A DNA stretch of 64,000 nucleotides from CAYMUC01 sp964471865 (GCA_964471865.1 CAYYHU010000001.1:62001-126000), one strand, 5' to 3'; positions 26,723-35,229 are shown, counted from the first letter of the stretch. Notes: a model not told the origin generated them from the sequence alone. Translations and numbers: made by a program.

Positions 26723-27748
26723 ATGACCGACACCATCGTTCCTCTCACCACCAAGAAGGACTGGTCGAGCGATCAAGAAGTCCGGTGGTGCCCCGGATGC
26801 GGCGATTACGGCATCCTCCAAGCCGTCCAGCAACTCATGCCCGATCTCGGTGTGACCCCGGAGCGAACCGTGTTCGTCTCGGGGATCGGTTGCTCGAGTC
26901 GGTTCCCGTATTACATGAACACCTACGGGATCCACGGCATCCACGGCCGCGCCCCGGCCATTGCCACTGGAGTCGCCATCGCGCGTCCAGATCTCGATGT
27001 CTGGGTGATCACCGGTGACGGTGACGCCCTGTCGATCGGAGGCAACCACCTCTTGCACGCCCTGCGGCGCAACGTGAACCTGACGATTCTGTTGTTCAAC
27101 AACCGGATCTACGGTCTCACCAAGGGTCAGTACTCCCCGACATCGGAAAGCGGCAAGGTCACCAAGTCGACACCCACGGGTTCACTCGATCATCCGTTCA
27201 ATCCGCTCGCCGTGGCGTTGGGTGCGGAAGCTTCTTTCGTGGCTCGAACTCACGATATGGACCGGCGCCACATGATGGAGATCTTCCGAGCCGCCCATGA
27301 CCACCGAGGCGCGGCCTTCGTGGAGATCTACCAGAACTGCAACGTGTTCAATGACGGTGCTTTCGATGGAGTGACGAGCCGGTCCGCTCGTGAAGACATG
27401 CTCATCGATCTCCACCATGGCCAACCGATCCGCTTCGGCCCAGATGGATCACGGGGTGTGGTGATGAACCCCGACGGGGCTCTGGCCATCGTCGACGTCG
27501 CCGAGATCGGAGAGGACCGTCTCCTCGTCCACGATGCCCATCGCTCGGATCCAAGCCTGGCCTTCGCGCTGGCTCGGCTGAGCCATGACGATCACTCCCC
27601 GACCCCCTTTGGAGTGTTCCGGGCGGTGAACCGTCCTGACTACGGAGGCGATGTCGAACGGCGTCTCGTCGAGGTGGCCGAGCGCAAGGGGCCCGGCGAC
27701 CTCGCGAGTCTCTTGCGCTCGCAGGGAACCTGGACGATCAGCGACTGA
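26723..27748 (+). CDS. korB: 2-oxoacid:ferredoxin oxidoreductase, beta subunit
   Basis: Thiamine-diphosphate and [4Fe-4S]-binding partner of KorA, 341 residues. Cluster ligands are in VRWCPGCGDYG, SGIGCSSRFPYY and the later YQNCNVFND. The ThDP fold shows VITGDGDALSIGGNHLLHA and LFNNRIYGLTKGQYSPTS. Its 3' end overlaps the convergent flavin-nucleotide-binding gene by 11 bp. No ferredoxin gene lies beside it. Confidence 0.95.
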   Translation: MTDTIVPLTTKKDWSSDQEVRWCPGCGDYGILQAVQQLMPDLGVTPERTVFVSGIGCSSRFPYYMNTYGIHGIHGRAPAIATGVAIARPDLDVWVITGDGDALSIGGNHLLHALRRNVNLTILLFNNRIYGLTKGQYSPTSESGKVTKSTPTGSLDHPFNPLAVALGAEASFVARTHDMDRRHMMEIFRAAHDHRGAAFVEIYQNCNVFNDGAFDGVTSRSAREDMLIDLHHGQPIRFGPDGSRGVVMNPDGALAIVDVAEIGEDRLLVHDAHRSDPSLAFALARLSHDDHSPTPFGVFRAVNRPDYGGDVERRLVEVAERKGPGDLASLLRSQGTWTISD

Positions 27749-28262
27749 CCCGCGTCGTGCTCGCCCCTGCGGGCGAGTTCGCAAACATCGCCTCGGAGTC
27801 GAACCCGATCCGGGTGTCGGGGACGATCTCGATGACGACGCGCCCGGGAGTGTCGAGATGGTGGACGAAGGCCGCCTGTTTGTCCGGATCTCCAGGACGA
27901 ACCCGAGCCGCCAACGCCGCATACATCCAGGTCTTGACCTCATCGTCATCGTGGACGATCGCGGTGCCCTTGTAGGTCACGGCCTGGCTGATTCCGATGT
28001 TGGTTCCCCGCGAGGTCACGGCCACGGCGACTCGGGGACGAGCGAGAACCGCGGGGACGCGCTTGCGTTGCCGGGTGCACGTCACCCAGAACCGATCCCG
28101 GGCGTAGACGAAATTCATGATCACCCCGACGGGATCGCCCGCCGAGGTGGTCCACATGAAACAACATTCGGTCTGGGTGTCGAGCAGCGTCGCTTCACGC
28201 TCGCCTGCGAGCGCAAAGGTCGAGACGTCCTCGTAGCTGTCGACGTACTCGGAGTCAGCCAT
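27738..28262 (-). CDS. Pyridoxamine-5'-phosphate-oxidase-family (flavin/F420-binding split-barrel) protein
   Basis: A 174-residue split beta-barrel protein: TECCFMWTTSAGDPVGVIM, then RVPAVLARPRVAVAVTSRG and YKGTAIVHDDDEVKTW, the usual order of the PPOX family. It lacks the full PdxH substrate site, so it is probably a flavin- or F420-dependent reductase or a cofactor-binding protein. The substrate is unknown. It is transcribed toward korB, with an 11-bp end overlap. Confidence 0.8.
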   Translation of the reverse strand: MADSEYVDSYEDVSTFALAGEREATLLDTQTECCFMWTTSAGDPVGVIMNFVYARDRFWVTCTRQRKRVPAVLARPRVAVAVTSRGTNIGISQAVTYKGTAIVHDDDEVKTWMYAALAARVRPGDPDKQAAFVHHLDTPGRVVIEIVPDTRIGFDSEAMFANSPAGASTTRVSR

Positions 28263-28300
28263 CGTCGATCATGTGATGCCGGGCGTGATCGCGTGAGCGA

Positions 28301-29083
28301 TCAGTACGGCATCGTCCCGCCGTCGATGGGGAACATGCATCCGGTCATGTTGCGACCGGCCTCGGAGGCCAACAACACCGCAACCGCCGCGACCTCTTCG
28401 ACGTAGTTGGGGCGCTTGATCGCGGATTCCGATGCGAACATCTCGATCAGGGCGTCATAGTTCTCGAGACCCATCGCAATGGCGGAATCGGGGCCCGTAG
28501 CGCGCACGATGTCGGTTTCGATGAGACCTGGCAACAAAGCATTGACCGTGATGCCGAGCGTGCCGACCTCATGGGCAGCCGCTTTCACGAGACCGTTGAC
28601 TGCGTGCTTGGTCGCGGCGTAACCCGGGATTCCCGGTTTACCCAACTTGCCCTCCACCGAGGACGTCACCATGATGCGGCCCGTTCCGCGAGGAATCATG
28701 TGCTGCAGCGATCGGCGCATGCCCCAGAACACGTGGTTCAGGTTCCAGTCGATCTCGAGGTTCCATTCCTCATCGGTCATCTGGAACACCGGAGCTGTGT
28801 TGAGGACTCCCCCCGAGTTCAGACAGCAGATGTCGAGCTGCCCGAAGTGCTCGATCGTGAAATCGATCAGGCCCTCGACATCGGCCTGCTTGGCGGCGTC
28901 ACCTGCGAAGAAGACGACGTTGTCGCCTCCTCCCATCTCGGCGACACATTCCTGGCCTTTGGCGGCGTCACGTCCGTTGACGACCACCTTGGCACCTTCG
29001 GCGAGAAACGCGTCTGCCATCGCTCGCCCGATGCTGCGAGTGCTGCCCGTGATACAGGCGACCTTGCCGTCCAACTTGCCCAT
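28301..29083 (-). CDS. SDR-family oxidoreductase (tandem copy 1)
   Basis: A 260-residue SDR: TGSTRSIGRAMADAF loop, NSGGVL in place of NNAG, catalytic Ser in MVTSSVEGKLGK and Tyr-Lys in YAATKHAVNG, closing FPIDGGTMPY. It lies 53 bp after a closely related SDR on the same strand and shares long blocks with it (EGAKVVxNGRDxAK, SVEGKLGKPGI, ESAIKR). The start is ATG 29083, preceded by AAGGGG. Substrate unknown; the pair probably act on related alcohols or ketones. Confidence 0.92.
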   Translation of the reverse strand: MGKLDGKVACITGSTRSIGRAMADAFLAEGAKVVVNGRDAAKGQECVAEMGGGDNVVFFAGDAAKQADVEGLIDFTIEHFGQLDICCLNSGGVLNTAPVFQMTDEEWNLEIDWNLNHVFWGMRRSLQHMIPRGTGRIMVTSSVEGKLGKPGIPGYAATKHAVNGLVKAAAHEVGTLGITVNALLPGLIETDIVRATGPDSAIAMGLENYDALIEMFASESAIKRPNYVEEVAAVAVLLASEAGRNMTGCMFPIDGGTMPY

Positions 29084-29136
29084 CGTGTTCCCCTTCGGTG
29101 GTGTCGTTCTGGGTGTGTCTCTGCGCAACCGCCCCG

Positions 29137-29916
29137 TCAGTAGGGAGCGGTTCCGCCATCGATCGAAAGAAGTGAACCGGTGATGCCGGCGCCGGCATCC
29201 GAAGCCAACAGGACCGCAACCGCTGCGACGTCCTCGACGGTCATCAGTCGCTTGATCGCCGATTCCTGGGCGAACATGTCGAGCAGACCCTCATAGGTGA
29301 TGCCCATCGCCTCGGCGGCGCTCGGGCCGTCGGCCATCATCACATCGGTCTCGATGGCCCCTGGGCACAGTGCGTTCACCGTGATCCCCATCGTGCCCAC
29401 CTCCTGCGCGGCGGACTTGGTGAGTCCGTTGATCGCATGCTTGGAGGACACATACGTGGCGATGCCCGGCTTGCCGACCTTGCCTTCGAGTGAGGACACC
29501 GACATGAAGCGTCCCGACCCTTGGGGAATCATGTAGTGGAACGCCCGGCGCATCGTCCAGAAGGTGTGCCAGAAGTTCCACGTCAAGGCATCGCCCATCG
29601 CCTCATCGGTCAACTGGGCGACCGGAGCGTGATTCGCAGCCCCACCGGCGTTGGCGACCACGATGTCGATACGACCGAAGTGCTCGACGGTGCCGTCGAC
29701 GATGGCCTCGCACACCTCGCGCTCCATCACACTGCCGGTGATGATGTGGGCGTTGTCACCGGCGCCGATCTCGGCGAGTGACCGTTCGGCCTTGGCCCGG
29801 TCGCGACCGTTGATCACCACTTTGGCGCCCTCGTCGAGGAATGCCTTGGCGATGCCCAACCCGATTCCCCGCGACCCGCCGGTGACGCAGGCAACCTTTC
29901 CTTCCAGGATCCCCAT
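29137..29916 (-). CDS. SDR-family oxidoreductase (tandem copy 2)
   Basis: A 259-residue paralogue of the next gene downstream: TGGSRGIGLGIAKAF, VANAGGAANHAPV, Ser in SVSSLEGKVGK and YVSSKHAINGLTK, closing LSIDGGTAPY. The preceding GAAGGAG lies 7 nt before ATG 29916. A promoter is likely at 29954-29982. First gene of the two-SDR run. Confidence 0.92.
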   Translation of the reverse strand: MGILEGKVACVTGGSRGIGLGIAKAFLDEGAKVVINGRDRAKAERSLAEIGAGDNAHIITGSVMEREVCEAIVDGTVEHFGRIDIVVANAGGAANHAPVAQLTDEAMGDALTWNFWHTFWTMRRAFHYMIPQGSGRFMSVSSLEGKVGKPGIATYVSSKHAINGLTKSAAQEVGTMGITVNALCPGAIETDVMMADGPSAAEAMGITYEGLLDMFAQESAIKRLMTVEDVAAVAVLLASDAGAGITGSLLSIDGGTAPY

Positions 29917-29953
29917 CGTGTGCTCCTTCGACTTGGACCGACGAACTTCGCAA

Positions 29954-29982
29954 AAACTAGTCCAGGACGTGCCCTAGGTCAC
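29954..29982 (-). promoter_or_regulatory. Candidate promoter of the tandem SDR genes
   Basis: Minus strand: -35 GTGACC (29982-29977), 17-nt spacer, -10 TAGTTT (29959-29954). It lies 37 nt before the start with a ribosome site. Confidence 0.4.
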
Positions 29983-30014
29983 CATCCGAAGGTCGCGCAG
30001 GGGTCACCGACCGC

Positions 30015-30020
30015 TACCGT
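30015..30020 (+). promoter_or_regulatory. -10 box of the LppM-like gene
   Basis: TACCGT ends 6 nt before ATG 30027 and 3 nt before the alternative GTG 30024, which favours the ATG as a leaderless start. Confidence 0.45.
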
Positions 30021-30026
30021 GATGTG

Positions 30027-30932
30027 ATGCTTCGTCGGTTCTCTCTTCACCGCCTGGGCCTTCTCGCCGGGGCCATTGCCATGGTGGCCGTCGTGACGGG
30101 ATGTTTCCGGGTGGACACCACGATCGAGATCTCCGAGGACGGAACCGCTGATCTCGCGCTGACGTTCCTCGTCGATGTCGACACCGTCAACGAGTTCGCC
30201 ACCGAACTGGGCGGCGAAGAGGCTGCTGATCAGTTGTCGGGTCTCACGGGCGAGGACCTGGTGCGTGAGCTTCTCGAGGGTGACGATCCATGTGAACTCA
30301 ATCTGCCCGACACTCTCAATGAACCCACGGTCAGCGAGGTCGAGGACGGCGCGTTCCGGGGAGTGCGCTGCACCATCACCGATGTCCCCCTGGCCGAACT
30401 CAACGACGATGAGGACCCCGAGACGTCCTTCAACATCACCCAGGACGCCCAAGGAACCCGCGTCGAGATCACCTTGGGTGAAGTCGACGAGTTGTTCGCC
30501 GGTGCCGATGAGGGACTGCCCCCCGGTTTCGACATGGCAATGGACCAGCTGCTGGATGTGCGGTTCGTGGTCAGCGCTCCGGGCGAGCTCGTCGAGCACA
30601 ATGCCACCTCGACAGACGGGTCCCAGGCCACCTGGCGTCTCACCCCTGATGCCGAGTTCGCCCAGGGCGGTGTGGCGCGGATGACGGCTCGCTGGGAGGG
30701 AAGCGGCAGCGGAGGTTCGAGCGGGGGTTCCACCGGACTGATCGTGGTGATCATCGTGCTGGTGGTCGCAGCTGCGATCGGCGGTGGCCTCGTGCTGCGA
30801 TCCCGGCGCTCTGGAGTGCCCGCCACCGAGATGCCCTCGGGCGCACCGACACCGCCGCCATCGGGCGGGTCGTCACCGCTTCCGCCGCCGCCTCCGCCCC
30901 CGCCGGGGTCTCAGTCCGACGCCGGCGACTGA
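30027..30932 (+). CDS. LppM-family lipoprotein with C-terminal membrane anchor
   Basis: A 301-residue envelope protein. A lipoprotein signal (LLAGAIAMVAVVTGC) is followed directly by FRVDTTIEISEDGTADLALTF, the hallmark of LppM-like domains, whose mycobacterial member affects lipoglycan and phagosome biology. A flexible Gly/Ser stretch leads to a second membrane helix (GLIVVIIVLVVAAAIGGGLV) and a Pro-rich tail of eight consecutive prolines in PLPPPPPPPPGS. So the protein is anchored at both ends, with the tail inside. Its 3' end overlaps the convergent small gene by 22 bp. Confidence 0.85.
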   Translation: MLRRFSLHRLGLLAGAIAMVAVVTGCFRVDTTIEISEDGTADLALTFLVDVDTVNEFATELGGEEAADQLSGLTGEDLVRELLEGDDPCELNLPDTLNEPTVSEVEDGAFRGVRCTITDVPLAELNDDEDPETSFNITQDAQGTRVEITLGEVDELFAGADEGLPPGFDMAMDQLLDVRFVVSAPGELVEHNATSTDGSQATWRLTPDAEFAQGGVARMTARWEGSGSGGSSGGSTGLIVVIIVLVVAAAIGGGLVLRSRRSGVPATEMPSGAPTPPPSGGSSPLPPPPPPPPGSQSDAGD

Positions 30933-31237
30933 GCTCGCATCCACATCGCAAGTCCGCCCCGAGGCAGTACGACGACGGGATAGCTCTCGTTCGAGTCGTC
31001 GCAACGAAGCGACCATGCGAATCCGATGCGATCGCCCAGACAGGTCACGGGCCCGCCATCGGGAACGGGAAGTTCGAACTCTCCCCCGTCGTCGATGCGC
31101 ACCGATGCCATGGGGATCTCGCGGGGTCGCTCACCAGTGATGGACAGAACCAAACGGACCGTCGCCCCCGGCGGGCCCGACCCCTCGAACGCATCCGCGC
31201 ATTCGACCAAGGGCGACACGATCTCGACGGTGCTCAT
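30911..31237 (-). CDS. Small protein of unknown function, possible arrestin-like beta-sandwich
   Basis: A 108-residue protein with no recognised family. Alternating beta-strand character (ATVRLVLSITGE, SVRIDDGGEFELPVPDG, DRIGFAWSLRCDD) resembles the strands of arrestin/Spo0M-like domains, where a FxLPxP edge strand precedes a WxLxxR-type strand. The start makes a TGATG overlap with the preceding gene, so the two are translated together and probably work together. No signal peptide or membrane helix. Confidence 0.7.
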   Translation of the reverse strand: MSTVEIVSPLVECADAFEGSGPPGATVRLVLSITGERPREIPMASVRIDDGGEFELPVPDGGPVTCLGDRIGFAWSLRCDDSNESYPVVVLPRGGLAMWMRAQSPASD

Positions 31238-31632
31238 CAGCCGACCTCGTACACGCGTGGACTCAGCACTGCCGCGACCGTCACGGCGATGACGGTGACA
31301 GGGGCATCGGGTCGTCGCAGGCTGAGGGCCCACGTCACTTTCGCTCCGTCGACATCGATGGTCGGTACGGCGTCCACAGGGATCGAGACCAGGACCTCGA
31401 GTTCATCGTCGACTCCTCCAGCGACGTCGAGTACCGGGAGATCGATCCTCGCTGTGACTCGTGACGCGTCATCGGCAGCGACTCGTTCGCAACGTTCGAG
31501 CCACGAAGCGCAGTGGTCTGGTGTCGTGCCAGCAGGCACCCACCACCGAACCCGCAGGGTCTCGCCGAGATTGACCGGACGATCGATCGGCCAATGCACC
31601 CGATCGCCGGGCACTCGCTTCAGTGGGCGCAC
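31237..31632 (-). CDS. Small protein of unknown function, partner of the next gene
   Basis: A 131-residue protein from GTG 31632 with a GGAGG site 4 nt upstream. It is rich in predicted beta strands: LGETLRVRWWVPAG, DELEVLVSIPVDAVP and KVTWALSLRRPDAP. The last element parallels FAWSLRCDD in its downstream partner, so the two may be diverged copies of one arrestin-like fold. That is inference; no family was recognised. One Cys pair (DHCASWLERCE) lies near residue 41. Confidence 0.7.
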   Translation of the reverse strand: MRPLKRVPGDRVHWPIDRPVNLGETLRVRWWVPAGTTPDHCASWLERCERVAADDASRVTARIDLPVLDVAGGVDDELEVLVSIPVDAVPTIDVDGAKVTWALSLRRPDAPVTVIAVTVAAVLSPRVYEVG

Positions 31633-31652
31633 GTCGCCTCCACGACCAGCGA

Positions 31653-31665
31653 CGCTACCGTAGCG
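31653..31665. promoter_or_regulatory. Symmetrical -10 element between unknown gene pair and htpX-like gene
   Basis: ACGCTACCGTAGC: the palindromic core gives TACCGT on the plus strand (31656-31661) and TACGGT on the minus strand (31662-31657). The minus box is 24 nt before GTG 31632. The plus start of the protease is 110 nt away, so only the minus use is well supported. Confidence 0.35.
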
Positions 31666-31770
31666 GGGCGCGTCCTGAACCCAATCCGGCTCAGACGTGT
31701 GGCTCCATCCGACCGGCGTGACGACATCGTGTGGTCACCTCCGGGCGAAACCTGACGTGAAGAGACCATC

Positions 31771-32976
31771 GTGAGCACTACCGATTTCCGATCTCTCCAA
31801 GCCCGAAACCGCCGCGCGACCTGGGCTCTGGTCCTGGGATCGTTCCTGCTGCTCGCAATCGTGGCCTCGATCGTCGCGATCGTCGCGTTCGGAGGACTGT
31901 TCGCGGCGCTGATCGCCATCGTTCTCGCCGGGATCACCTCCTTCGTCTCGTATCGATCGAGCGACACCCTGGCGTTACGCGCCACGGGCGCCCGACCCGC
32001 CGATCCCGAAGAATTCCGCCAACTCCACAACGTCGTCGAGGAGATGGCGATCGCAGCCGGGGTCCCCAAACCGCGGGTCTATGTAGTGGATGATCCGGCC
32101 CCGAACGCGTTCGCGACGGGTCGAGACCCCGACAACGCCGCGATCGCAGCGACCACAGGACTGCTCGCCAAGATGGACCGCACCGAACTCACCGGGGTCA
32201 TCGCCCATGAAATGGCCCATGTTCGCAATCTCGACATCCGGGTCATGACGGTGGCCGTCGCCACCGCCGGGGCGATCGCGATCATCGCGGACCTGTTCTT
32301 TCGGCTTCTGCTGATCGGCGGTATGAACGGGGGACGCCGGCGGTCCTCGTCGAACCAGAGCGGAGGAGCCTTTGCGGTCCTGGCGATCGTCGGCTTCATC
32401 TTCGTGGTGGTGCTCGCCCCGCTCGCGGCAGCACTGCTCAAGTCTGCGGTGAGTCGATCTCGGGAACGTCTCGCCGATGCCACGGCTGTGGAACTCACCC
32501 GTTACCCCACCGGACTGCGCCGAGCCCTCGAAAAGCTTCATACCGACGTCACCGTCGTTCGTCGCACCTCGCATGCCACGTCCCATCTCTGGATCGAGTC
32601 GCCCGATGACACCGAAAAGGGTCATCGCGGCGCCCGGTTCAATGCGATGTTCGAGACCCATCCGCCGCTGACCGAACGCATCGATCTCCTGCGGCGCATG
32701 GAAGGCCTCGCCCCGAGCGAACCGCCTGCGGCCACCCCGACGACAGCAACAGATGCTCCCGCGGGGCGCCGTGACGCCATGACATCGGCGGCCCATGCGA
32801 CCCAACTCGGTTCCTGGACCGGAGCGCTCGCCGCGCCCAGTGCACCTCTCGACGCTCCCACCGGTCCCGCCGCGGCTCCCCCGGCGGGGTGGTACCCCGA
32901 TCCGTCCTCGCCGCGTCGGGCCCGCTGGTGGGATGGCCACCACTGGACTGAGCACACCGCTCCTCGCGCCGCCTGA
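31771..32976 (+). CDS. htpX: HtpX-like M48 membrane metalloprotease with DUF2510 tail
   Basis: A 401-residue membrane zinc protease for quality control of membrane proteins. Two N-terminal helices (ALVLGSFLLLAIVASIVAIV, GGLFAALIAIVLAGITSF) precede the zinc motif HEMAH in TGVIAHEMAHVRN; two further helices follow, then SRSRERLADATAVELT supplying the third ligand. After residue 300 an Ala/Pro/Thr linker leads to a C-terminal DUF2510 domain (GWYPDPSSPRRARWWDGHHW), an actinobacterial add-on of unknown role, facing the cytosol. The start is GTG 31771. Confidence 0.93.
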   Translation: MSTTDFRSLQARNRRATWALVLGSFLLLAIVASIVAIVAFGGLFAALIAIVLAGITSFVSYRSSDTLALRATGARPADPEEFRQLHNVVEEMAIAAGVPKPRVYVVDDPAPNAFATGRDPDNAAIAATTGLLAKMDRTELTGVIAHEMAHVRNLDIRVMTVAVATAGAIAIIADLFFRLLLIGGMNGGRRRSSSNQSGGAFAVLAIVGFIFVVVLAPLAAALLKSAVSRSRERLADATAVELTRYPTGLRRALEKLHTDVTVVRRTSHATSHLWIESPDDTEKGHRGARFNAMFETHPPLTERIDLLRRMEGLAPSEPPAATPTTATDAPAGRRDAMTSAAHATQLGSWTGALAAPSAPLDAPTGPAAAPPAGWYPDPSSPRRARWWDGHHWTEHTAPRAA

Positions 32977-33037
32977 ACGCCGACGACGCCCGGTTCGCCT
33001 CGGCGCTCGGGATCGAGCGGGCCGGCGGCGGCTGGGG

Positions 33038-33043
33038 TACCGT
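33038..33043 (+). promoter_or_regulatory. -10 box of the maleylpyruvate-isomerase-like gene
   Basis: TACCGT ends 7 nt before ATG 33051, favouring that start over the GTG at 33042 that overlaps the box. Confidence 0.4.
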
Positions 33044-33050
33044 GAGACGC

Positions 33051-33839
33051 ATGTCACAAGCTGCTGTGGACGGGCTTCGCCGAGCGGTTGCGGCCACCAC
33101 TGCGATCCTGGTCGATCTGAGCGAGAACGACTGGAGTCGCCCCTCGGGCTGTTCGGGATGGACGGTGCGCGATCTGGTCGCCCATATCGGTTCGAATTAC
33201 AAAGAGACCGTCGACCCATCGCCGCCCCCGCCCGAACCGATTCTGCTGCCAGCGGAACGCATGATGGATCTTCTCGTGGACGCCCGGGCCGACTGGACCC
33301 ACGAGCAGGTGCTCGAGGAGTACCTGCAGTACGCACCAGCCGCGATCGAGGTGCTGGCCTCGATGCAACAGGAGCCTCTCGCGTCGACGCGGATCCCTCT
33401 CGCGGATCTCGGGGAGTATCCGATGCATCAATTGGCGGATGCGTTCGCGTTCGACGGGTACTGCCATCTCCGCGTCGACCTCCTTGGCCCACTGGGACCC
33501 TTCACCCGGGATCTGGACGCACCCACCGCTGCGGATCTCGGCCCGACGATCGGATGGATGTTGGCGGGACTCCCCCAGATGCAACCGGGACTCGTCAGCC
33601 ATCTTCGAGCACCGATACGTCTCGAGATCACCGGACCCGGAGGCGGCAGTTGGGTTCTCGATCCTCGTGGTGACGAGATCCATGTCGTCGAGGACGGTGA
33701 GGCTGCAGCCGCGGTGACCACCGACGGCCACGATTTCGTGATCTGGGGAACCTGTCGGCGCCCGTGGCGGGAACTCGCTACGGTCACGGGAGATAGGGCG
33801 GTGGCCGAGACGTTCCTCGACGAGTTGAACATCATCTGA
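33051..33839 (+). CDS. Mycothiol-dependent maleylpyruvate-isomerase-like (TIGR03083/MDMPI) protein
   Basis: A 262-residue protein with the metal-binding four-helix N-domain of the DinB/MDMPI group: the hallmark CSGWTVRDLVAHIGSNY near residue 38 and a later HLRVDLLG supply candidate His ligands. The C-terminal half (GGSWVLDPRGDEIHVV ... TVTGDRAVAETFLDEL) is the SCP2-like MDMPI tail. Proteins of this group use mycothiol as cofactor or leaving group, but the reaction of this one is unknown. A GC-rich hairpin follows the stop. Confidence 0.85.
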   Translation: MSQAAVDGLRRAVAATTAILVDLSENDWSRPSGCSGWTVRDLVAHIGSNYKETVDPSPPPPEPILLPAERMMDLLVDARADWTHEQVLEEYLQYAPAAIEVLASMQQEPLASTRIPLADLGEYPMHQLADAFAFDGYCHLRVDLLGPLGPFTRDLDAPTAADLGPTIGWMLAGLPQMQPGLVSHLRAPIRLEITGPGGGSWVLDPRGDEIHVVEDGEAAAAVTTDGHDFVIWGTCRRPWRELATVTGDRAVAETFLDELNII

Positions 33840-33854
33840 GCGCCGCCACGGCGC
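33840..33854 (+). terminator. Hairpin after the MDMPI-like gene
   Basis: GCGCCG-CCA-CGGCGC, a 6-bp all-GC stem starting at the base after the stop codon. No T-run follows, so if it terminates it does so in the U-tract-less manner common in actinobacteria. The rest of the 151-bp gap to the next gene shows only its GAGGAG ribosome site. Confidence 0.4.
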
Positions 33855-33990
33855 CTGCTCGACCCGAGCGAGGACGAACCGAACACGTACCGCCAGCAAC
33901 GCCTGAATGGGCTCGCGCCTGCGACACCATGCCGTTCACGACCCGCCACTGCTGACACGCGACACTGATGACACGAGACGAGGAGCAACG

Positions 33991-34755
33991 ATGGATCTGG
34001 GATTGACCGAACGGCGAGCCATCGTCACGGGAGGATCGCGAGGTATCGGGCGGGCCGTGGCGGAGTCCTTGATCGCCGAGGGCGCGAAGGTCGCCATCTG
34101 TGGGCGTAACGCCGACTCTCTCGAGACTGCGCGCTCCGAACTCGGTGACCGATGTGAGACCGCGGTGGTCGATGCTGCAGATCACGATGCTCTGGCGGCC
34201 TGGGTCGCAACCACCGCTCAGGCCTGGGGCGGGCTCGACATCGTCGTCTCCAACGTCTCAGCTCTCGGTGGCACCCCTCGCTCACCCGAAGGCTGGCGAC
34301 GCAACTTCGATGTCGACGTCTTGTCGAGTGTGGCGTTGATCGATGCCGCGTTCCCGTATCTGAAGGACTCCGATGCGGCCAGCATCGTGCAGATCGGAAC
34401 GATCACCGCGGTCGAGTACCACGGATTTCCCGGCGGCGGGTTCAGTTACGGCGCGATGAAAGCGGCCTTGGTGAACTACATCAGTCAGTTGGCGATGGAG
34501 TACGCCCCCGAAGGGATCCGCGCCAACACGGTGTCACCGGGGCCGATTTTCATCGAGGGAGGATCCTGGGACTACATCCAACGCCGACTCCCCGAGTACT
34601 ACGCCGAGAACGTGGCCCATCAACCCTCGGGACGCTTGGGACACCCCGATGAGGTCGCTCGGGTCGTCACGTTCCTCGCCAGTCCCGCCGCGTCATGGGT
34701 GACGGGTGAGAACGTCGTCGTCGACGGCGGTTTCACTCGCCGCCACGCCTTCTGA
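33991..34755 (+). CDS. SDR-family oxidoreductase
   Basis: A 254-residue SDR: VTGGSRGIGRAVAESL loop, VSNVSALGG where NNAG is usual, Tyr-Lys in FSYGAMKAALVNY and NVVVDGGFTRRHAF at the end. The residue that is normally the catalytic Ser falls in QIGTITAVEY, where Thr appears instead, a tolerated but less common change. GAGGAG precedes ATG 33991 by 7 nt, which rules out the in-frame Met at 33907. The 3' end overlaps the convergent membrane-protein gene by 63 bp. Confidence 0.9.
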   Translation: MDLGLTERRAIVTGGSRGIGRAVAESLIAEGAKVAICGRNADSLETARSELGDRCETAVVDAADHDALAAWVATTAQAWGGLDIVVSNVSALGGTPRSPEGWRRNFDVDVLSSVALIDAAFPYLKDSDAASIVQIGTITAVEYHGFPGGGFSYGAMKAALVNYISQLAMEYAPEGIRANTVSPGPIFIEGGSWDYIQRRLPEYYAENVAHQPSGRLGHPDEVARVVTFLASPAASWVTGENVVVDGGFTRRHAF

Positions 34756-35229
34756 GCCAGGACTCCACGCGCAGGCTCGTTCGCGGCGCAGACGCCGGAC
34801 CAGCGCTGCGGTGAGCACGATCAGCGACGCCACGGCGAGAACGGGCTGGACGGGCGCGAACCATTGCTGGGCTCCGGTGGTTCCCAGGGCGATGACCACG
34901 AGTTTGTTGCAGACCGGACAGCCCACGGCGAAGAACGACAACACTCCTCCGACGCCGCCGAGACGACCGGGTCCATCGAGGGTGATCTCGCTGCCGCGTT
35001 CACGAACATAGGTAGCGGCCAGCAGCCCTGCGAGGACGGCGGTAGCGATGAGGACCGGAACCGACCACCAGGTCACCGCCACCGGACGGCCGAACACGGG
35101 GTTGGGAATCACATCGGTCGGGATCCCGACCGCCAGGGCGACCGCGACACTCGCGCCCAGCGCTACACCCCATCGACGCCGACTCCACGACCGCACGGGT
35201 CCAGTCTGGCAAGTCGACACTCGCCTCAC
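34693..35229 (-). CDS. Membrane protein with CPVCNK motif, function unknown
   Basis: A 178-residue protein with four hydrophobic segments: VALGASVAVALAVGIPTDV, VPVLIATAVLAGLLAAT, GGVLSFFAVGCPVCNKLVVIA and APVQPVLAVASLIVLTAALV. The CxxC in VGCPVCNKLV lies at the membrane face of helix 3, suggesting a redox or metal site. I recall similar uncharacterised actinobacterial membrane proteins but no assigned function. The first start is GTG 35229; GTG 35196 would drop a hydrophilic leader and is also possible. The acidic tail overlaps the end of the convergent SDR gene by 63 bp. Confidence 0.75.
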   Translation of the reverse strand: MRRVSTCQTGPVRSWSRRRWGVALGASVAVALAVGIPTDVIPNPVFGRPVAVTWWSVPVLIATAVLAGLLAATYVRERGSEITLDGPGRLGGVGGVLSFFAVGCPVCNKLVVIALGTTGAQQWFAPVQPVLAVASLIVLTAALVRRLRRERACAWSPGSEGVAASETAVDDDVLTRHP

